Positions 8,485-17,708 of a stretch of DNA of 64,000 nucleotides are shown one piece after another. The position numbers and the translations under genes were made by a program. A model generated the notes under the pieces. That model did no database searches. It was not told the origin of the DNA and was given only the letters and a program-made list of their open reading frames with translations. The stretch's first letter is position 1; every line of letters begins with the position of its first letter. This DNA is from CAYSFW01 sp050329935 (lineage in GTDB: Bacteria > Pseudomonadota > Gammaproteobacteria > UWMA-0217), in the NCBI GenBank assembly GCA_050329935.1, contig JBHJOI010000079.1:6208-70207 (forward strand), read 5' to 3'.

Positions 8485-9294
8485 ATGCCTTCATCCCACG
8501 AATCGACCTCGCAGCCACTCTCCCCCGCTACCATCCGCAGGGTTACGCTGCTGCGACCGTTGCATTGGCTTCGTCTCGGCTGGCAAGACATGTGGCAGAT
8601 CGGCTGGCCCAGCATTCTGCACGGCGTTCTGCTCGCAGCGTTCGGACTCTGCATCGTCTCGGTCGCCGCGGTGCTCTGGTACTTGCTTCCGGGCGCGATC
8701 TCCGGATTCCTCCTGATCGGCCCGATCCTCGCGACCGGACTCTATGTGCTCAGCCAGAAGCGCGAACGGGGCGAGCGAGCGACCTGGCAACACGTCATCG
8801 CGGCGTGGCGCTGCGGCGCGTGCAATCTGGTCGGGCTGGGTCTGGTACTGGCGCTGGTCGCCACGCTGTGGGTGCTCGTTTCCGCGGTGCTGATCGCACT
8901 GTTTCTGCAAGATTCGATCAACGGATTCGACGACTTCCTGCGCCACGTCGTGCTCTCCGAGGGCTCGAATCTGTTTCCGATCTGGGCCGCGATGGGTGGC
9001 GTCGTCGCCGCGCTCGTATTCGCGGCAACCGTGGTCTCGGCGCCCATGCTGCTGGACCGCGACACCGGGCTACTCTGCGCGGTGGCCACCAGTTTCAACG
9101 CGGTGGCCGAAAACCCCGCGCCGATGATTGTCTGGGCCGGTCTGATCATGTTGGCCACCCTGTTTGGTCTCGCAACCCTGATGCTAGGGTTCATTCTGGT
9201 TGTTCCCATCATCGGACACGGGACCTGGCATGCCTACCGCGATCTGGTGGACGCGACGGTTTTGCCCCCGCGCGTCGGTGTCACGACCCCCTAA
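8485..9294 (+). CDS. DUF2189 family integral membrane protein
   Basis: A 269-residue membrane protein. The ATG at 8485 gives the usual family start; an open frame extends upstream to 8290 without support. Pairs of hydrophobic helices are seen around residues 35-85, 110-145, 165-190 and 215-250. The DUF2189 signature appears as RPLHWLRLGWQDMWQIG at the start and GFLLIGPILATGLYVLSQ after helix two. The function of the family is unknown; it is often found near respiratory or cytochrome genes. A DUF2788 gene follows 20 bases downstream. Confidence 0.85.
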   Translation: MPSSHESTSQPLSPATIRRVTLLRPLHWLRLGWQDMWQIGWPSILHGVLLAAFGLCIVSVAAVLWYLLPGAISGFLLIGPILATGLYVLSQKRERGERATWQHVIAAWRCGACNLVGLGLVLALVATLWVLVSAVLIALFLQDSINGFDDFLRHVVLSEGSNLFPIWAAMGGVVAALVFAATVVSAPMLLDRDTGLLCAVATSFNAVAENPAPMIVWAGLIMLATLFGLATLMLGFILVVPIIGHGTWHAYRDLVDATVLPPRVGVTTP

Positions 9295-9314
9295 CTCGAT
9301 AACAATCAACAGCG

Positions 9315-9524
9315 ATGTTTGGCCTTACCGAAGAACAAATCGCCGAGTTCGGTCTAACCTATGGTTTGGGCGGGTTCATCCTTTTGATGTTGTACATCAT
9401 CTGGGACCTCGCGAAACAATCCAAGGCCGGAAAGTTCGGCACCTTTGTCCTGTTTTTCGTACTCGCGTTCGGCATTCTCGGGTTTCTCGCGAAGAACGTG
9501 ATTCAATGGCTGATGGGGCTATGA
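9315..9524 (+). CDS. DUF2788 small membrane protein
   Basis: A 69-residue protein with two hydrophobic segments (residues ~14-32 and ~42-60) separated by a short basic loop (DLAKQSKAGKFG). The N-terminus LTEEQIAEFGLTYGLGG is typical of DUF2788 proteins. It lies 20 bases downstream of the DUF2189 gene and is likely co-transcribed. Function unknown. Confidence 0.82.
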   Translation: MFGLTEEQIAEFGLTYGLGGFILLMLYIIWDLAKQSKAGKFGTFVLFFVLAFGILGFLAKNVIQWLMGL

Positions 9525-9846
9525 CCGCGATGGGGTTCATCGCATCGGCGCCTCGTCCTGGGGCATCCGGCGCGGAAACGTGATCCCGGAGCCTGTCGCA
9601 CTCGATCGATTCCATCGAACGACACAAATCCACAACCCATGCACATCAGACGCCTTGCGCTCATCGGCTACCTCTCCGCCGTGCAACTCGCACTCGCGGC
9701 CGTCGTTGCGAAATCGGACGCATTACCGCGAATACAACGTGCAATCGGAAGATGACGCGATATGGATCAACGACCTGCGCGCGTCGCTCGATCCACTGAC
9801 CGGTGGCTGAACGTACCACCCCCGCGCGATCCGCCTAGGCCCAATC
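9525..9846 (+). other. Intergenic stretch with a possible short secreted-peptide ORF
   Basis: No confident gene is seen between the DUF2788 gene and the acyl-CoA synthetase stop. The only notable item is a 38-codon ORF at 9639-9755 starting MHIRRLALIGYLSAVQLALA, which looks like a signal peptide. Shortly after its stop another frame reads a hydrophilic stretch (YNVQSEDDAIWINDLRAS) to a stop at 9810. This could be one small secreted protein broken by a frameshift, or chance. The evidence is weak. Confidence 0.3.
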
Positions 9847-12537
9847 TCAGGCCGCCGCGTCGCGCAACTGCAAACGCAACTCGACCGTTTCGCCGTCGTC
9901 CGCCATGCGGTGTTCAAACCCGAACCGCTTGGCGAGCGACAGCATCGCCCGATTGTCCGGCAGGGTTTGCATGAAGACTTCCCGCGTCCCGCGCAGGCGG
10001 CAATAGCGCAGCATTTTGTCCATCAACGCACGACCGAGCTTATGTCCCTTGAGGTCGGAGCGAACCACGATCGCGAACTCGGTGCGTACGTTGTCGGGAT
10101 CGGTCACGGTGCGCACGACGCCGAGCGTCTCGGGCTGACCATGCTCGTTCGGCGCGGTCGCGATGAATGCCATTTCGCGGTCGTAGTCGATCTGCGTGAA
10201 ACGCGCCATCTGGGTATGCGGGATCTCGCGCAATAAGCCGAAGAAGCGAAAGCGAATATCCTCGGGCGTCAATTTCGAGATGAACGTATGGTGCGCGGGT
10301 TCGTCCTCGGGTCGAATCGGCCGCAGCATGACCTTGAGCCCGTCCAGCAGGGTCAGCTTCTCTTCGAGTTGCTTGGGATAGGGACGAATCGCCAATCGAT
10401 CGTCGCCGGTACGCGCAACGGGTTGCACCCGAATCCGGGCGTCTAATGCCAACACGCCATCCTGGTCCGCGAACAGCGGGTTGATATCGAGCTCAACGAT
10501 CTCGGGCAGGTCGACGATCAGCTGCGACACCTGGATCAACGCCAGCTTGACCGCGTCCAGATCCGCCGCCGGCCGATCACGATAACCCGCTAGCAACCGC
10601 GAGACACGGGTGTGTTGAATGACCTCGCTGGCCAGGTTCATATTGAGCGGCGGTAGCGCGACCGCCCGGTCCTTGATCACTTCGACCGCGACACCGCCTT
10701 GTCCGAATAGAATCACGGGTCCGAAAATCGCATCGGTCGCGGCGCCGATGATCAACTCGTGCGCGCCCGGGCGACGCGCCATTTTCTGTACCGAAAACCC
10801 GCGCAACTGCGCGTTCGGATGAATCTCGCGCAATCGGTTCAACATGCCGTGCGCGGCCTTCAGTACTTCGTCGGGCCCTTCGAGATCGAGCACCACGCCG
10901 CCGACGTCCGACTTGTGGATGATGTCCGGCGACAGGATCTTGATCGCGACCGGATAGCCGATCTCGCCCGCCACCTTGACCGACGCTTCGGGCGACTTGG
11001 CAATGTGGGTTTCGACCACGGGAATGCCATAGGCCGCCAGCACCGCCTTGGCTTCCGGTTCGGACAACTGCTCGCGCCCATCGGCGATCACATTCTCCAA
11101 CACCAGACGCGCGGTCGTCGTCGCCGGCGTGAACTCGCTCGGCACCGAGGCCGGCGTTTCCATCAACAGCTCCTGGTTGCGGCGATAACGCACCATGTGC
11201 ATGAACGCACGCACCGCGCTTTCCGGGGTGTCGTAGGTCGGAATACCAGCGCCGCGAAACATCTCGCGGGCGATCTTGACCCCTTCCATCCCGAGCCAAC
11301 AGGTCAGGACGTTGCGCCGCGTGCCCTGCGCCGCGTCGATCACCGCCCGCGCCGACTCGTGGCTCGGTGCAATCGCGGTCGGACAATGCATGACCAGCAA
11401 GGCATCGATCTGGTCGCACTTGAGCAGCGTGGACACGCCATCGGCATAGCGCGAATCGGGCGCGTCACCAATGATGTCGACCGGGTTCCCGCGCGACCAC
11501 GAAGCCGGCAGGGCGGCATCGAGCGCGGCCATTGTCTTGTCATTGAATTCGGCCAGCTTGCAGCCGTTCGCGATCAGATAGTCCACCGCGAGCACGCCGG
11601 GACCGCCGCCGTTCGTAAGGATCGCGAGCCGATCGCCCTTGAGCGGACGCGCACGGGCCAGGGTCTCGACCGCTTCGAACAATTCGTCGATCTCATAGAC
11701 GCGCAGCATCCCGGCGCGGGCAAAGGCCGCGTCGTAAACATCGTCCGCGCCGGCGAGCGCGCCGGTGTGCGAGGCGGCGGCCTTGGCACCCTCGGCGACC
11801 CGCCCGGCCTTGATCGCCAGCACCGGCTTGTTGCGCGCCGCGGCGCGCGCGGCCGACATGAACTTACGCGCGCTCTTGATCGATTCGATGTATAGCAGGA
11901 TCGCCTCGGTACCCGGATCGGATCCCAGGTAATCCAGCAAATCACCAAAATCCACATCAGCGCTGTCGCCGAGCGAGACGAAATGCGAAAACCCGATCCC
12001 GCGCGATTTGGCCCAATCCATGACCGTGGTGCACAACGCACCCGATTGCGAGAGAAACGCGATCTTGCCCGGGAGAATACTGGTATGCGCGAAACTCGCG
12101 TTGAGACCGATGCCGGGCACGATCAAGCCGAGGCAGTTCGGGCCGAGGATCCGCAGATTGAATGGCTTGGCCGCGTCCAGCATCGCCTGCTGAAGGGTGC
12201 GGCCTTGCGCGTCCACGTGCTGCGACAACGCTGCTGTCATGACGATCGCGGCGCGCGTGCCGCGCTGCCCCAGTTCCGAGATCAAACCCGGGATCGTATG
12301 CGGCGGCGTCGCGATCACCGCGAGCTCGGGCGCGACCGGCAGCGCGGCGATGTCGGCATAGGCCAACACGCCCGCGACCGCCTTGTGCCGCGGGTTCACC
12401 GGCATCACCGGGCCGGAAAAACCCGCTTCCAGAAGATTCTTCATCACCACTTGCCCGACGCTACGCGGCGTGTTCGAGGCGCCGATCAAAGCGACCGACT
12501 TCGGTCGAAACAGGTAATCCAGGTTCTGCATGCTCAT
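9847..12537 (-). CDS. Acetate-CoA ligase (ADP-forming)-like protein fused to GNAT acetyltransferase (Pat-type)
   Basis: About 896 residues from ATG at 12537; a second ATG at 12531 is also possible. The order is a CoA-binding Rossmann domain (residues ~8-105, SVALIGASNTPRSVGQVVM), succinyl-CoA-synthetase-like flavodoxin domains (~150-460, including FLSQSGALCTTVMDWA), an ATP-grasp domain (~490-705, with GYPVAIKILSPDIIHKSDVG) and a C-terminal GNAT domain (~735-890, with LGRALMDKMLRYCR). This matches protein lysine acetyltransferase Pat/YfiQ-type fusions, which acetylate enzymes such as acetyl-CoA synthetase. The length fits that family. SD support is weak. Confidence 0.85.
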   Translation of the reverse strand: MSMQNLDYLFRPKSVALIGASNTPRSVGQVVMKNLLEAGFSGPVMPVNPRHKAVAGVLAYADIAALPVAPELAVIATPPHTIPGLISELGQRGTRAAIVMTAALSQHVDAQGRTLQQAMLDAAKPFNLRILGPNCLGLIVPGIGLNASFAHTSILPGKIAFLSQSGALCTTVMDWAKSRGIGFSHFVSLGDSADVDFGDLLDYLGSDPGTEAILLYIESIKSARKFMSAARAAARNKPVLAIKAGRVAEGAKAAASHTGALAGADDVYDAAFARAGMLRVYEIDELFEAVETLARARPLKGDRLAILTNGGGPGVLAVDYLIANGCKLAEFNDKTMAALDAALPASWSRGNPVDIIGDAPDSRYADGVSTLLKCDQIDALLVMHCPTAIAPSHESARAVIDAAQGTRRNVLTCWLGMEGVKIAREMFRGAGIPTYDTPESAVRAFMHMVRYRRNQELLMETPASVPSEFTPATTTARLVLENVIADGREQLSEPEAKAVLAAYGIPVVETHIAKSPEASVKVAGEIGYPVAIKILSPDIIHKSDVGGVVLDLEGPDEVLKAAHGMLNRLREIHPNAQLRGFSVQKMARRPGAHELIIGAATDAIFGPVILFGQGGVAVEVIKDRAVALPPLNMNLASEVIQHTRVSRLLAGYRDRPAADLDAVKLALIQVSQLIVDLPEIVELDINPLFADQDGVLALDARIRVQPVARTGDDRLAIRPYPKQLEEKLTLLDGLKVMLRPIRPEDEPAHHTFISKLTPEDIRFRFFGLLREIPHTQMARFTQIDYDREMAFIATAPNEHGQPETLGVVRTVTDPDNVRTEFAIVVRSDLKGHKLGRALMDKMLRYCRLRGTREVFMQTLPDNRAMLSLAKRFGFEHRMADDGETVELRLQLRDAAA

Positions 12538-12912
12538 TTCGCTATCCCGCGCTGCATTTAAAGACATCCAAGGGAGGGGTGTGATTTGGCGCAGCAGAAA
12601 AATCTCTGCCGACGCGGGCGCCCCGGGGCCCCGAATGTGCGGACTGGCGGGCGCCACCGCGGGGGTCATGGGGAGACTGAGACACCGATTCATGATACTG
12701 GTTAACGTGATGATATATTTGCTGCACTGCAATATAGCGCGATCCCAGGAGAAAAAACCAGAAGGTCATCAATTATTCATCCATTCGTTAACCATCGTTT
12801 ACGGTATGACTTCCGAGTTGAGCACTCGTCGATGGTTCACGAAACCGCCGTACCAGATGGCTTTTCGATAACAAGCAAGGCTATGAAATCGCGCCATTTT
12901 ATAGCGGGATTT

Positions 12913-13014
12913 CGCACGGCCGCACCGAGGTGCCCGTCGAGCCCTCTGGATGGGTTCACGGCGTTTCCCGCCTACCCTGCCCGGAACGGCTTTCATCCTC
13001 ACGGGCGGCGATTG
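12913..13014 (+). repeat. Dispersed intergenic repeat, copy B (right half)
   Basis: This aligns to the right half of the repeat: GGTTCACGGCGTTTCCCGCC, then CTACCCTGCCCGGAACGG, then CTTTCATCCTCACGGGCGGCG. The left arm is missing, so this copy is truncated. It occupies part of the roughly 490-bp gene-free gap 12538-13027, in which nothing else is recognised. Confidence 0.75.
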
Positions 13015-13027
13015 ATGGAACGCATCG

Positions 13028-13957
13028 TCACGACTCGACGCGCCAACGCGCGACAACGATTCCGCCCTGGGATCGATTGCGATTGAGGTACTCCGCAAGC
13101 GGCCAGCGCGAGACGAGGACCCGCCCGAACTCCGACGACGCGTGGAGCAGATAGGCCCGCTCACCACGTCGCACGATCAGTCCTTGATGGGCGATATCGA
13201 GTCCTGGGCGGGTGGATGTGATCGCGACCAGATCGCCGTCGCGCAGTTCCGGCTCGATCTCGGCGACCCGCGCCTTGGGGATGAACGAGCGTTGGATGCC
13301 GCTCAATGCGGCTTCCGCGTTACGAACGGTCGCCAGTGTCGCCGGGTCGGCCAGTGCCGGGTAGTGCGCCCGATCGCGGGTCATGAATCCGATCGGTTTT
13401 GAATAGGTTTCACCGCCGAGCGCGGCGGTGTGGTCCGCAAGCAAACCCAGTCGCTCGCTCTGATCGAGCCATTCGCTGAAATAGTGCAATCGCGATCCAT
13501 AGCCCGCCACGCGGCCGTCACGGTAGCGCAAGGCCCTCAGTCGAGCGAGAAAATCCGAATAGTCTGGTTGGGCTGTATTTTCGGCCGACCAGACGACTGC
13601 CGTCGCCAATTCCACCAGCGTCCAGCAATCGAGGCGGTCGAAGCGCACGATCAAATTGAGTTCGCCGGGATTTGACTGTAGCGTTCCGGCGTCATAGCGC
13701 GTTTGTTCCCAGGCCCGCGCGATCGCGAGCACCGCCGCCGCGCGGTCTCGGTTGTATTGCCGCGCGAGTCGCCAGGCGTCGTGAAAGGACTGTTCCGCGG
13801 TCGCCAAGACCACGCCCGATGGCAGAAGCGCGAACCCGACCACAAGAGAAAGCCAGATTCCGCGCGCGCCATTTCGGCAAGGTCCAGTTCGGTTCTTACT
13901 CAAACGGTCCCGCCGCGCGGATAGCCACTCCGAAATACTCGCCATCATGAAACCCAA
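13028..13957 (-). CDS. DUF1460 (N-acetylmuramoyl-L-alanine amidase-like) secreted protein
   Basis: About 309 residues, starting at TTG 13957, which has GGAGGT 5 bases upstream; ATG at 13948 is the alternative. An N-terminal basic region plus hydrophobic GIWLSLVVGFALLPSGVVLA predicts export. The DUF1460 core follows: NPGELNLIVRFDRLDCWTLV with the conserved Cys, a RLHYFSEWLDQ motif, and a C-terminal GDLVAITSTRPGLDIAHQGL segment with the conserved His. The family adopts an NlpC/P60-like cysteine peptidase or amidase fold acting on the cell wall. It is divergent from the PQQ sugar dehydrogenase gene. Confidence 0.85.
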   Translation of the reverse strand: MGFMMASISEWLSARRDRLSKNRTGPCRNGARGIWLSLVVGFALLPSGVVLATAEQSFHDAWRLARQYNRDRAAAVLAIARAWEQTRYDAGTLQSNPGELNLIVRFDRLDCWTLVELATAVVWSAENTAQPDYSDFLARLRALRYRDGRVAGYGSRLHYFSEWLDQSERLGLLADHTAALGGETYSKPIGFMTRDRAHYPALADPATLATVRNAEAALSGIQRSFIPKARVAEIEPELRDGDLVAITSTRPGLDIAHQGLIVRRGERAYLLHASSEFGRVLVSRWPLAEYLNRNRSQGGIVVARWRVES

Positions 13958-14058
13958 GCACTACCTCCGAGAACTTGAACCGGACAATCGAACGACCGAT
14001 GATCGAATACAGCTCCGTTGACGATGCCAACCCAATCAACCACCCGAGCGACCCGATC

Positions 14059-15195
14059 ATGCCACGTCACATCGCGCTTCTCTTTGCTGGACTCCTCGGT
14101 TTGACCACGTCGGCTTGCGCCGAATCCGTGCCCACCGCCGCACATTCCGTGGACGTCATCACCGTTGCCGAGGGCCTGGAACATCCCTGGGGTCTCGCGT
14201 TCCTGCCCGACGGCCGCATGCTCGTGACCGAGCGCCCAGGGCGGATGCGCGTCGTTTCCCCGGATGGCCAAATCGATCCGGCCCCAATCGCGGGTCTACC
14301 CAAAGTCGACGCGGTCGGACAAGGCGGCTTGATGGACGTGGCGCTGCATCCCAGTTACGCCGAAAACGGCTGGATTTACTGGAGCTTTGCCCAACGCGAC
14401 AGCACCGGCGGCAACGGCACCGAACTCGCGCGTGGCAAGCTGGCCGGTGAACCCGGTAGCTACCGGATGAACGACGTCGAGACTTTGTTCCGCCTAGCGC
14501 CCAAATCCGGCGGCGGCGTGCATTTCGGCTCGCGAATCGTGTTTGATCGCGACGGGATGTTGTATCTCACGCTCGGCGATCGGGGCGACAAGGACCGTGC
14601 GCAGCTTCTGGATGACCACGCGGGCAAGATCGTTCGACTCACTGATCGTGGCGCACCCGCGCCCGGCAATCCCTTTCTGAACGATACCCGCGCGCGCCCC
14701 GAGGTGTACTCCCTGGGTAACCGCAACGTCCAAGGCGCCGCGCTGCATCCCGAAACCGGCGCGCTGTGGGCGATCGAACACGGCCCACAAGGCGGCGACG
14801 AACTCAATCTGATCCAGGCGGGCGTCAACTACGGCTGGCCAATCATCACCTACGGCGTGAATTATGGGATCGGCACTCGCATCGGCGAAGGCACCGAAAA
14901 GGCGGGACTGGCGCAACCCGTCAAATACTGGACACCCTCGCCCGCGATCTCGGGTCTGGCTTTTTACACGGGTGACAAGTTTCCGGATTGGCAAGGCGAC
15001 CTGCTCATCGGCGCGCTCAGGGGACAAGCGGTCATCCGGGTTCAACTCGACGGAGACCGATTCATCGCTGACGAATTCATGCTCCAGGGCGCGGTGCCGC
15101 GCATACGCGATGTGCGCGTCGGGCCCGATGGATACGTCTACCTGCTAACCGATCTCGAACACGGCGCGATCTTGCGCCTTCAACCGGGTGCCTGA
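14059..15195 (+). CDS. PQQ-dependent soluble aldose dehydrogenase (Asd/YliI family)
   Basis: A 378-residue secreted protein from ATG 14059, with a signal peptide ending at SACA. It is a six-bladed beta-propeller of the soluble glucose/sorbosone dehydrogenase family. The diagnostic start GLEHPWGLAFLPDGRMLVTE, the GLMDVALHPSYAENGWIYWS blade, HFGSRIVFDRDGMLYLTLGD with calcium-binding residues, EVYSLGNRNVQG, and IEHGPQGGDELNLI with the PQQ-contacting His are all present. It oxidises aldoses in the periplasm using PQQ. No pqq biosynthesis genes are in the window. It is divergent from the amidase-like gene; a longer frame from 13975 has no signal peptide. Confidence 0.88.
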   Translation: MPRHIALLFAGLLGLTTSACAESVPTAAHSVDVITVAEGLEHPWGLAFLPDGRMLVTERPGRMRVVSPDGQIDPAPIAGLPKVDAVGQGGLMDVALHPSYAENGWIYWSFAQRDSTGGNGTELARGKLAGEPGSYRMNDVETLFRLAPKSGGGVHFGSRIVFDRDGMLYLTLGDRGDKDRAQLLDDHAGKIVRLTDRGAPAPGNPFLNDTRARPEVYSLGNRNVQGAALHPETGALWAIEHGPQGGDELNLIQAGVNYGWPIITYGVNYGIGTRIGEGTEKAGLAQPVKYWTPSPAISGLAFYTGDKFPDWQGDLLIGALRGQAVIRVQLDGDRFIADEFMLQGAVPRIRDVRVGPDGYVYLLTDLEHGAILRLQPGA

Positions 15196-15362
15196 CCGAC
15201 GCGGCGGCCAATAGGAACGAACAGGGCTTTCTCGCATTGTCCTGGGCATACCGATGACCGGCGACCGAGGAGCGTCGGACTGATCGCAAATCGATCGTCG
15301 CGCCCATCCCACCTGTACCAAACCCCCTAGAATGGCGGCACTTGCTATAACGCCGCCGACGG

Positions 15363-17549
15363 ATGATCACCGCAACCCAGCGCCAGACGACATCGCCTTC
15401 GGGTACTCCATCGACCTACGCGCCGGTGGATCATACCGACGTGATCATCTCGGTCGAATTTACCGACGGACGCAAACAGCGCGGCCAATTGACCGCCTAC
15501 GAACCCGAACACAAGCGGCTAGTCTTGCGCAACGCGGACCACAGTATCGTGGCCTCGTTCCGAGAGATCCGGATCGTAAAGTTCAGTACCGACCTGACCG
15601 CGTTGCTAAAACCCGTCGTCGGCGAAACGATCCTGGCCTTTCGGGTCAAGTTTACCGACGGGCATGTCCGGACGGGGCGTTATCGAACCCTTGTCAAGGA
15701 CGCGGTTGGACTTCATTTCGCGTGCGTGGCCACGGATGGCGGCACCTATCGCGTATTGATCCCGCATGACAACATTTTGCGGTACCAGGCGGGCGACAAG
15801 CCAAACGATACGCCTCTATCGATCGAACCGGGCACGCCACCAAACAGCGCGCCCTTGCCGATCGAGCCGGCCACGACACCAGCGGCGATCGAGCTCGGCG
15901 AGGCCCGGGCCGAAATCACCATATTGCGTGCCGATGATCTGCGCAGACTACTGGTTGCACGCGATCCCTATTCGACATTGTCGGTGCCCGAGGCACCGAT
16001 ACCAACGCCCGTACCGACGCGGGAAAGTCCACGCGAACTGGCGCGACGGTTTGATGTGCCATTGGTGGATCCCCGCCATTTCGAGATTGATCCGCAGGTG
16101 CTCGCGGCACTGCCGGAGAGCTTTATCTGCGAACGCCGCGTGCTGCCACTCGCATTTCATGACGATCACCTCGTGGTGGCAATGGAGAATCCTGCCGATT
16201 CCGAGCTGACCCGGATGGCACAATTCCTATCCGGCAAAAATGTCGAAACCTGCGTGGCCTCGAGCGCGGATCTCGAGCTTGCGATCATTCGTCATTTCGG
16301 CGCAACCGAGGCCAACAACGCATTGCTGGAGTTGGAAAGCGCGGCCAATGCGCCGGAATTCAGATCAGAATCGCACGAGGACCTTGAAAAGCTAGGGCAG
16401 GAAAAGCCGATCGTCCGGCTGGTTCACAGCATCCTGGTCGATGCAGTGCGTCGGCGCGCGTCGGATATTCACATCCGTCCCGGTGAACAAGACGTGGAAC
16501 TGCTCTACCGCGAAGACGGCACCCTCGTCCAGGCGCGGCGATTCAACAAGGCTTTGCTACCCGCGGTCGTCGCCCGCATCAAGATCATCGGCAGGATGAA
16601 CGTGGCGGAGCGCCGATTGCCGCAGGACGGTCGAGCCCGGATCGAAGAGGGCGCGGCGTTCGTCGATTTCCGAATTTCGATCATTCCGACGATCTCCGGG
16701 GAAAGTGTCGTCATACGGCTGCTTAATGCCCAAAAGGCGCTTGCCTCGATCTCCGACCTCGGGTTCACCGCCGAGGATCAGGCGCGATTCATCGATCTGT
16801 TGCACCGAAGCTACGGCATCCTGTTGGTCACCGGCCCCACCGGTTCCGGCAAATCGATGACGTTGTATGCCGCAATGCAGGAGGTGCGAAAGCAGAACGT
16901 CAACATCATCACGGTCGAGGATCCGGTCGAATATCACATGACCGGCGTCGAGCAGGTCCAAGTCAATACCGTGCCCGGGTTCACCTTTGCCCGCGCCTTG
17001 CGAAACATCCTCCGGCACGACCCCGACGTTATTATGATCGGCGAGATCCGCGACCAGGAAACCGCGAAAATCGCAGTTGAAAGCGCCCTCACCGGCCACT
17101 TGGTACTCAGCACCTTGCACACCAATGACGCGCCGACGGCCATCACCCGGCTGATTGAAATGGGCGTCGAGTCGTTCCTGGTCCGATCGTCCGTGTTGGG
17201 CGCACTGGCGCAACGCCTGGTACGGCTGAACTGTCCGCATTGTCTGGAACCAGAACCCTCCGATCCAATGCAGCGCAAGTTTCTGGGCGTGTCGACGGAC
17301 GAGGTGTTCTACCACGGTCGCGGCTGCGATGAGTGCAACGACACTGGATTCAAGGGACGCCGCGCGGTTTACGAACTTTTGATCATGACACCGACGCTAC
17401 GTGACATGATTTCCGACGACACGCCGGCGGATCATATTCGGCGCGCGGCGCTGACTGCGGGCATGCAACCCCTGACCGGAAACGCCTTGGCGTTGGCCCG
17501 AGAACGACGGATTTCGTTGGCCGAAGTTTACCGGGTGCGATTAGAGTAG
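15363..17549 (+). CDS. GspE/PilB-family secretion ATPase with unusual N-terminal domain
   Basis: A 728-residue protein. The C-terminal two thirds form a type II secretion/type IV pilus ATPase: Walker A GPTGSGKS (residues ~491-498), Asp box with IITVEDPVEYHM, Walker B DVIMIGEIRDQETA, His box STLHTNDAPTAITRL, and a four-Cys zinc motif (LNCPHCLEP ... GCDECNDTGFKGR). A GspE N2-like domain lies at ~220-330. Residues ~25-140 hold two related beta-rich units (VIISVEFTDGRKQRGQL and ILAFRVKFTDGHVRTGRY). No other secretion or pilus gene is adjacent, so its partner machine lies elsewhere. Convergent with cpdA. Confidence 0.85.
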   Translation: MITATQRQTTSPSGTPSTYAPVDHTDVIISVEFTDGRKQRGQLTAYEPEHKRLVLRNADHSIVASFREIRIVKFSTDLTALLKPVVGETILAFRVKFTDGHVRTGRYRTLVKDAVGLHFACVATDGGTYRVLIPHDNILRYQAGDKPNDTPLSIEPGTPPNSAPLPIEPATTPAAIELGEARAEITILRADDLRRLLVARDPYSTLSVPEAPIPTPVPTRESPRELARRFDVPLVDPRHFEIDPQVLAALPESFICERRVLPLAFHDDHLVVAMENPADSELTRMAQFLSGKNVETCVASSADLELAIIRHFGATEANNALLELESAANAPEFRSESHEDLEKLGQEKPIVRLVHSILVDAVRRRASDIHIRPGEQDVELLYREDGTLVQARRFNKALLPAVVARIKIIGRMNVAERRLPQDGRARIEEGAAFVDFRISIIPTISGESVVIRLLNAQKALASISDLGFTAEDQARFIDLLHRSYGILLVTGPTGSGKSMTLYAAMQEVRKQNVNIITVEDPVEYHMTGVEQVQVNTVPGFTFARALRNILRHDPDVIMIGEIRDQETAKIAVESALTGHLVLSTLHTNDAPTAITRLIEMGVESFLVRSSVLGALAQRLVRLNCPHCLEPEPSDPMQRKFLGVSTDEVFYHGRGCDECNDTGFKGRRAVYELLIMTPTLRDMISDDTPADHIRRAALTAGMQPLTGNALALARERRISLAEVYRVRLE

Positions 17550-17708
17550 ACGCACAGCTCGCACGCTGATTCGCGCCAGGCTTTCATGACCCGGACACGG
17601 AATCCGCTTCGGGCCGGGTATGCGAGCGGGGCCGGGAATCTAGGTACTCGGCGAGCGCAACACGCGATCTCACACATTCATCGCTCAAGCGTGGCCAGTA
17701 TGCGCCGA

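Noticed and set aside
10759..11895. Long open frame (378 codons) on the plus strand
   Set aside because: It lies wholly antisense to the acyl-CoA synthetase/GNAT gene, is dominated by Arg, His and Asp as expected from codon mirroring in GC-rich DNA, and has no recognisable domain.
12538..12732. Longer N-terminus for the acyl-CoA synthetase
   Set aside because: The upstream in-frame residues have no similarity to the family and would precede the normal CoA-binding start by about 65 residues.
17550..17708. Another copy of the dispersed repeat between gspE-like and cpdA
   Set aside because: It contains GGCTTTCATGACCCGG, but the arms and the order of landmarks do not match the family.
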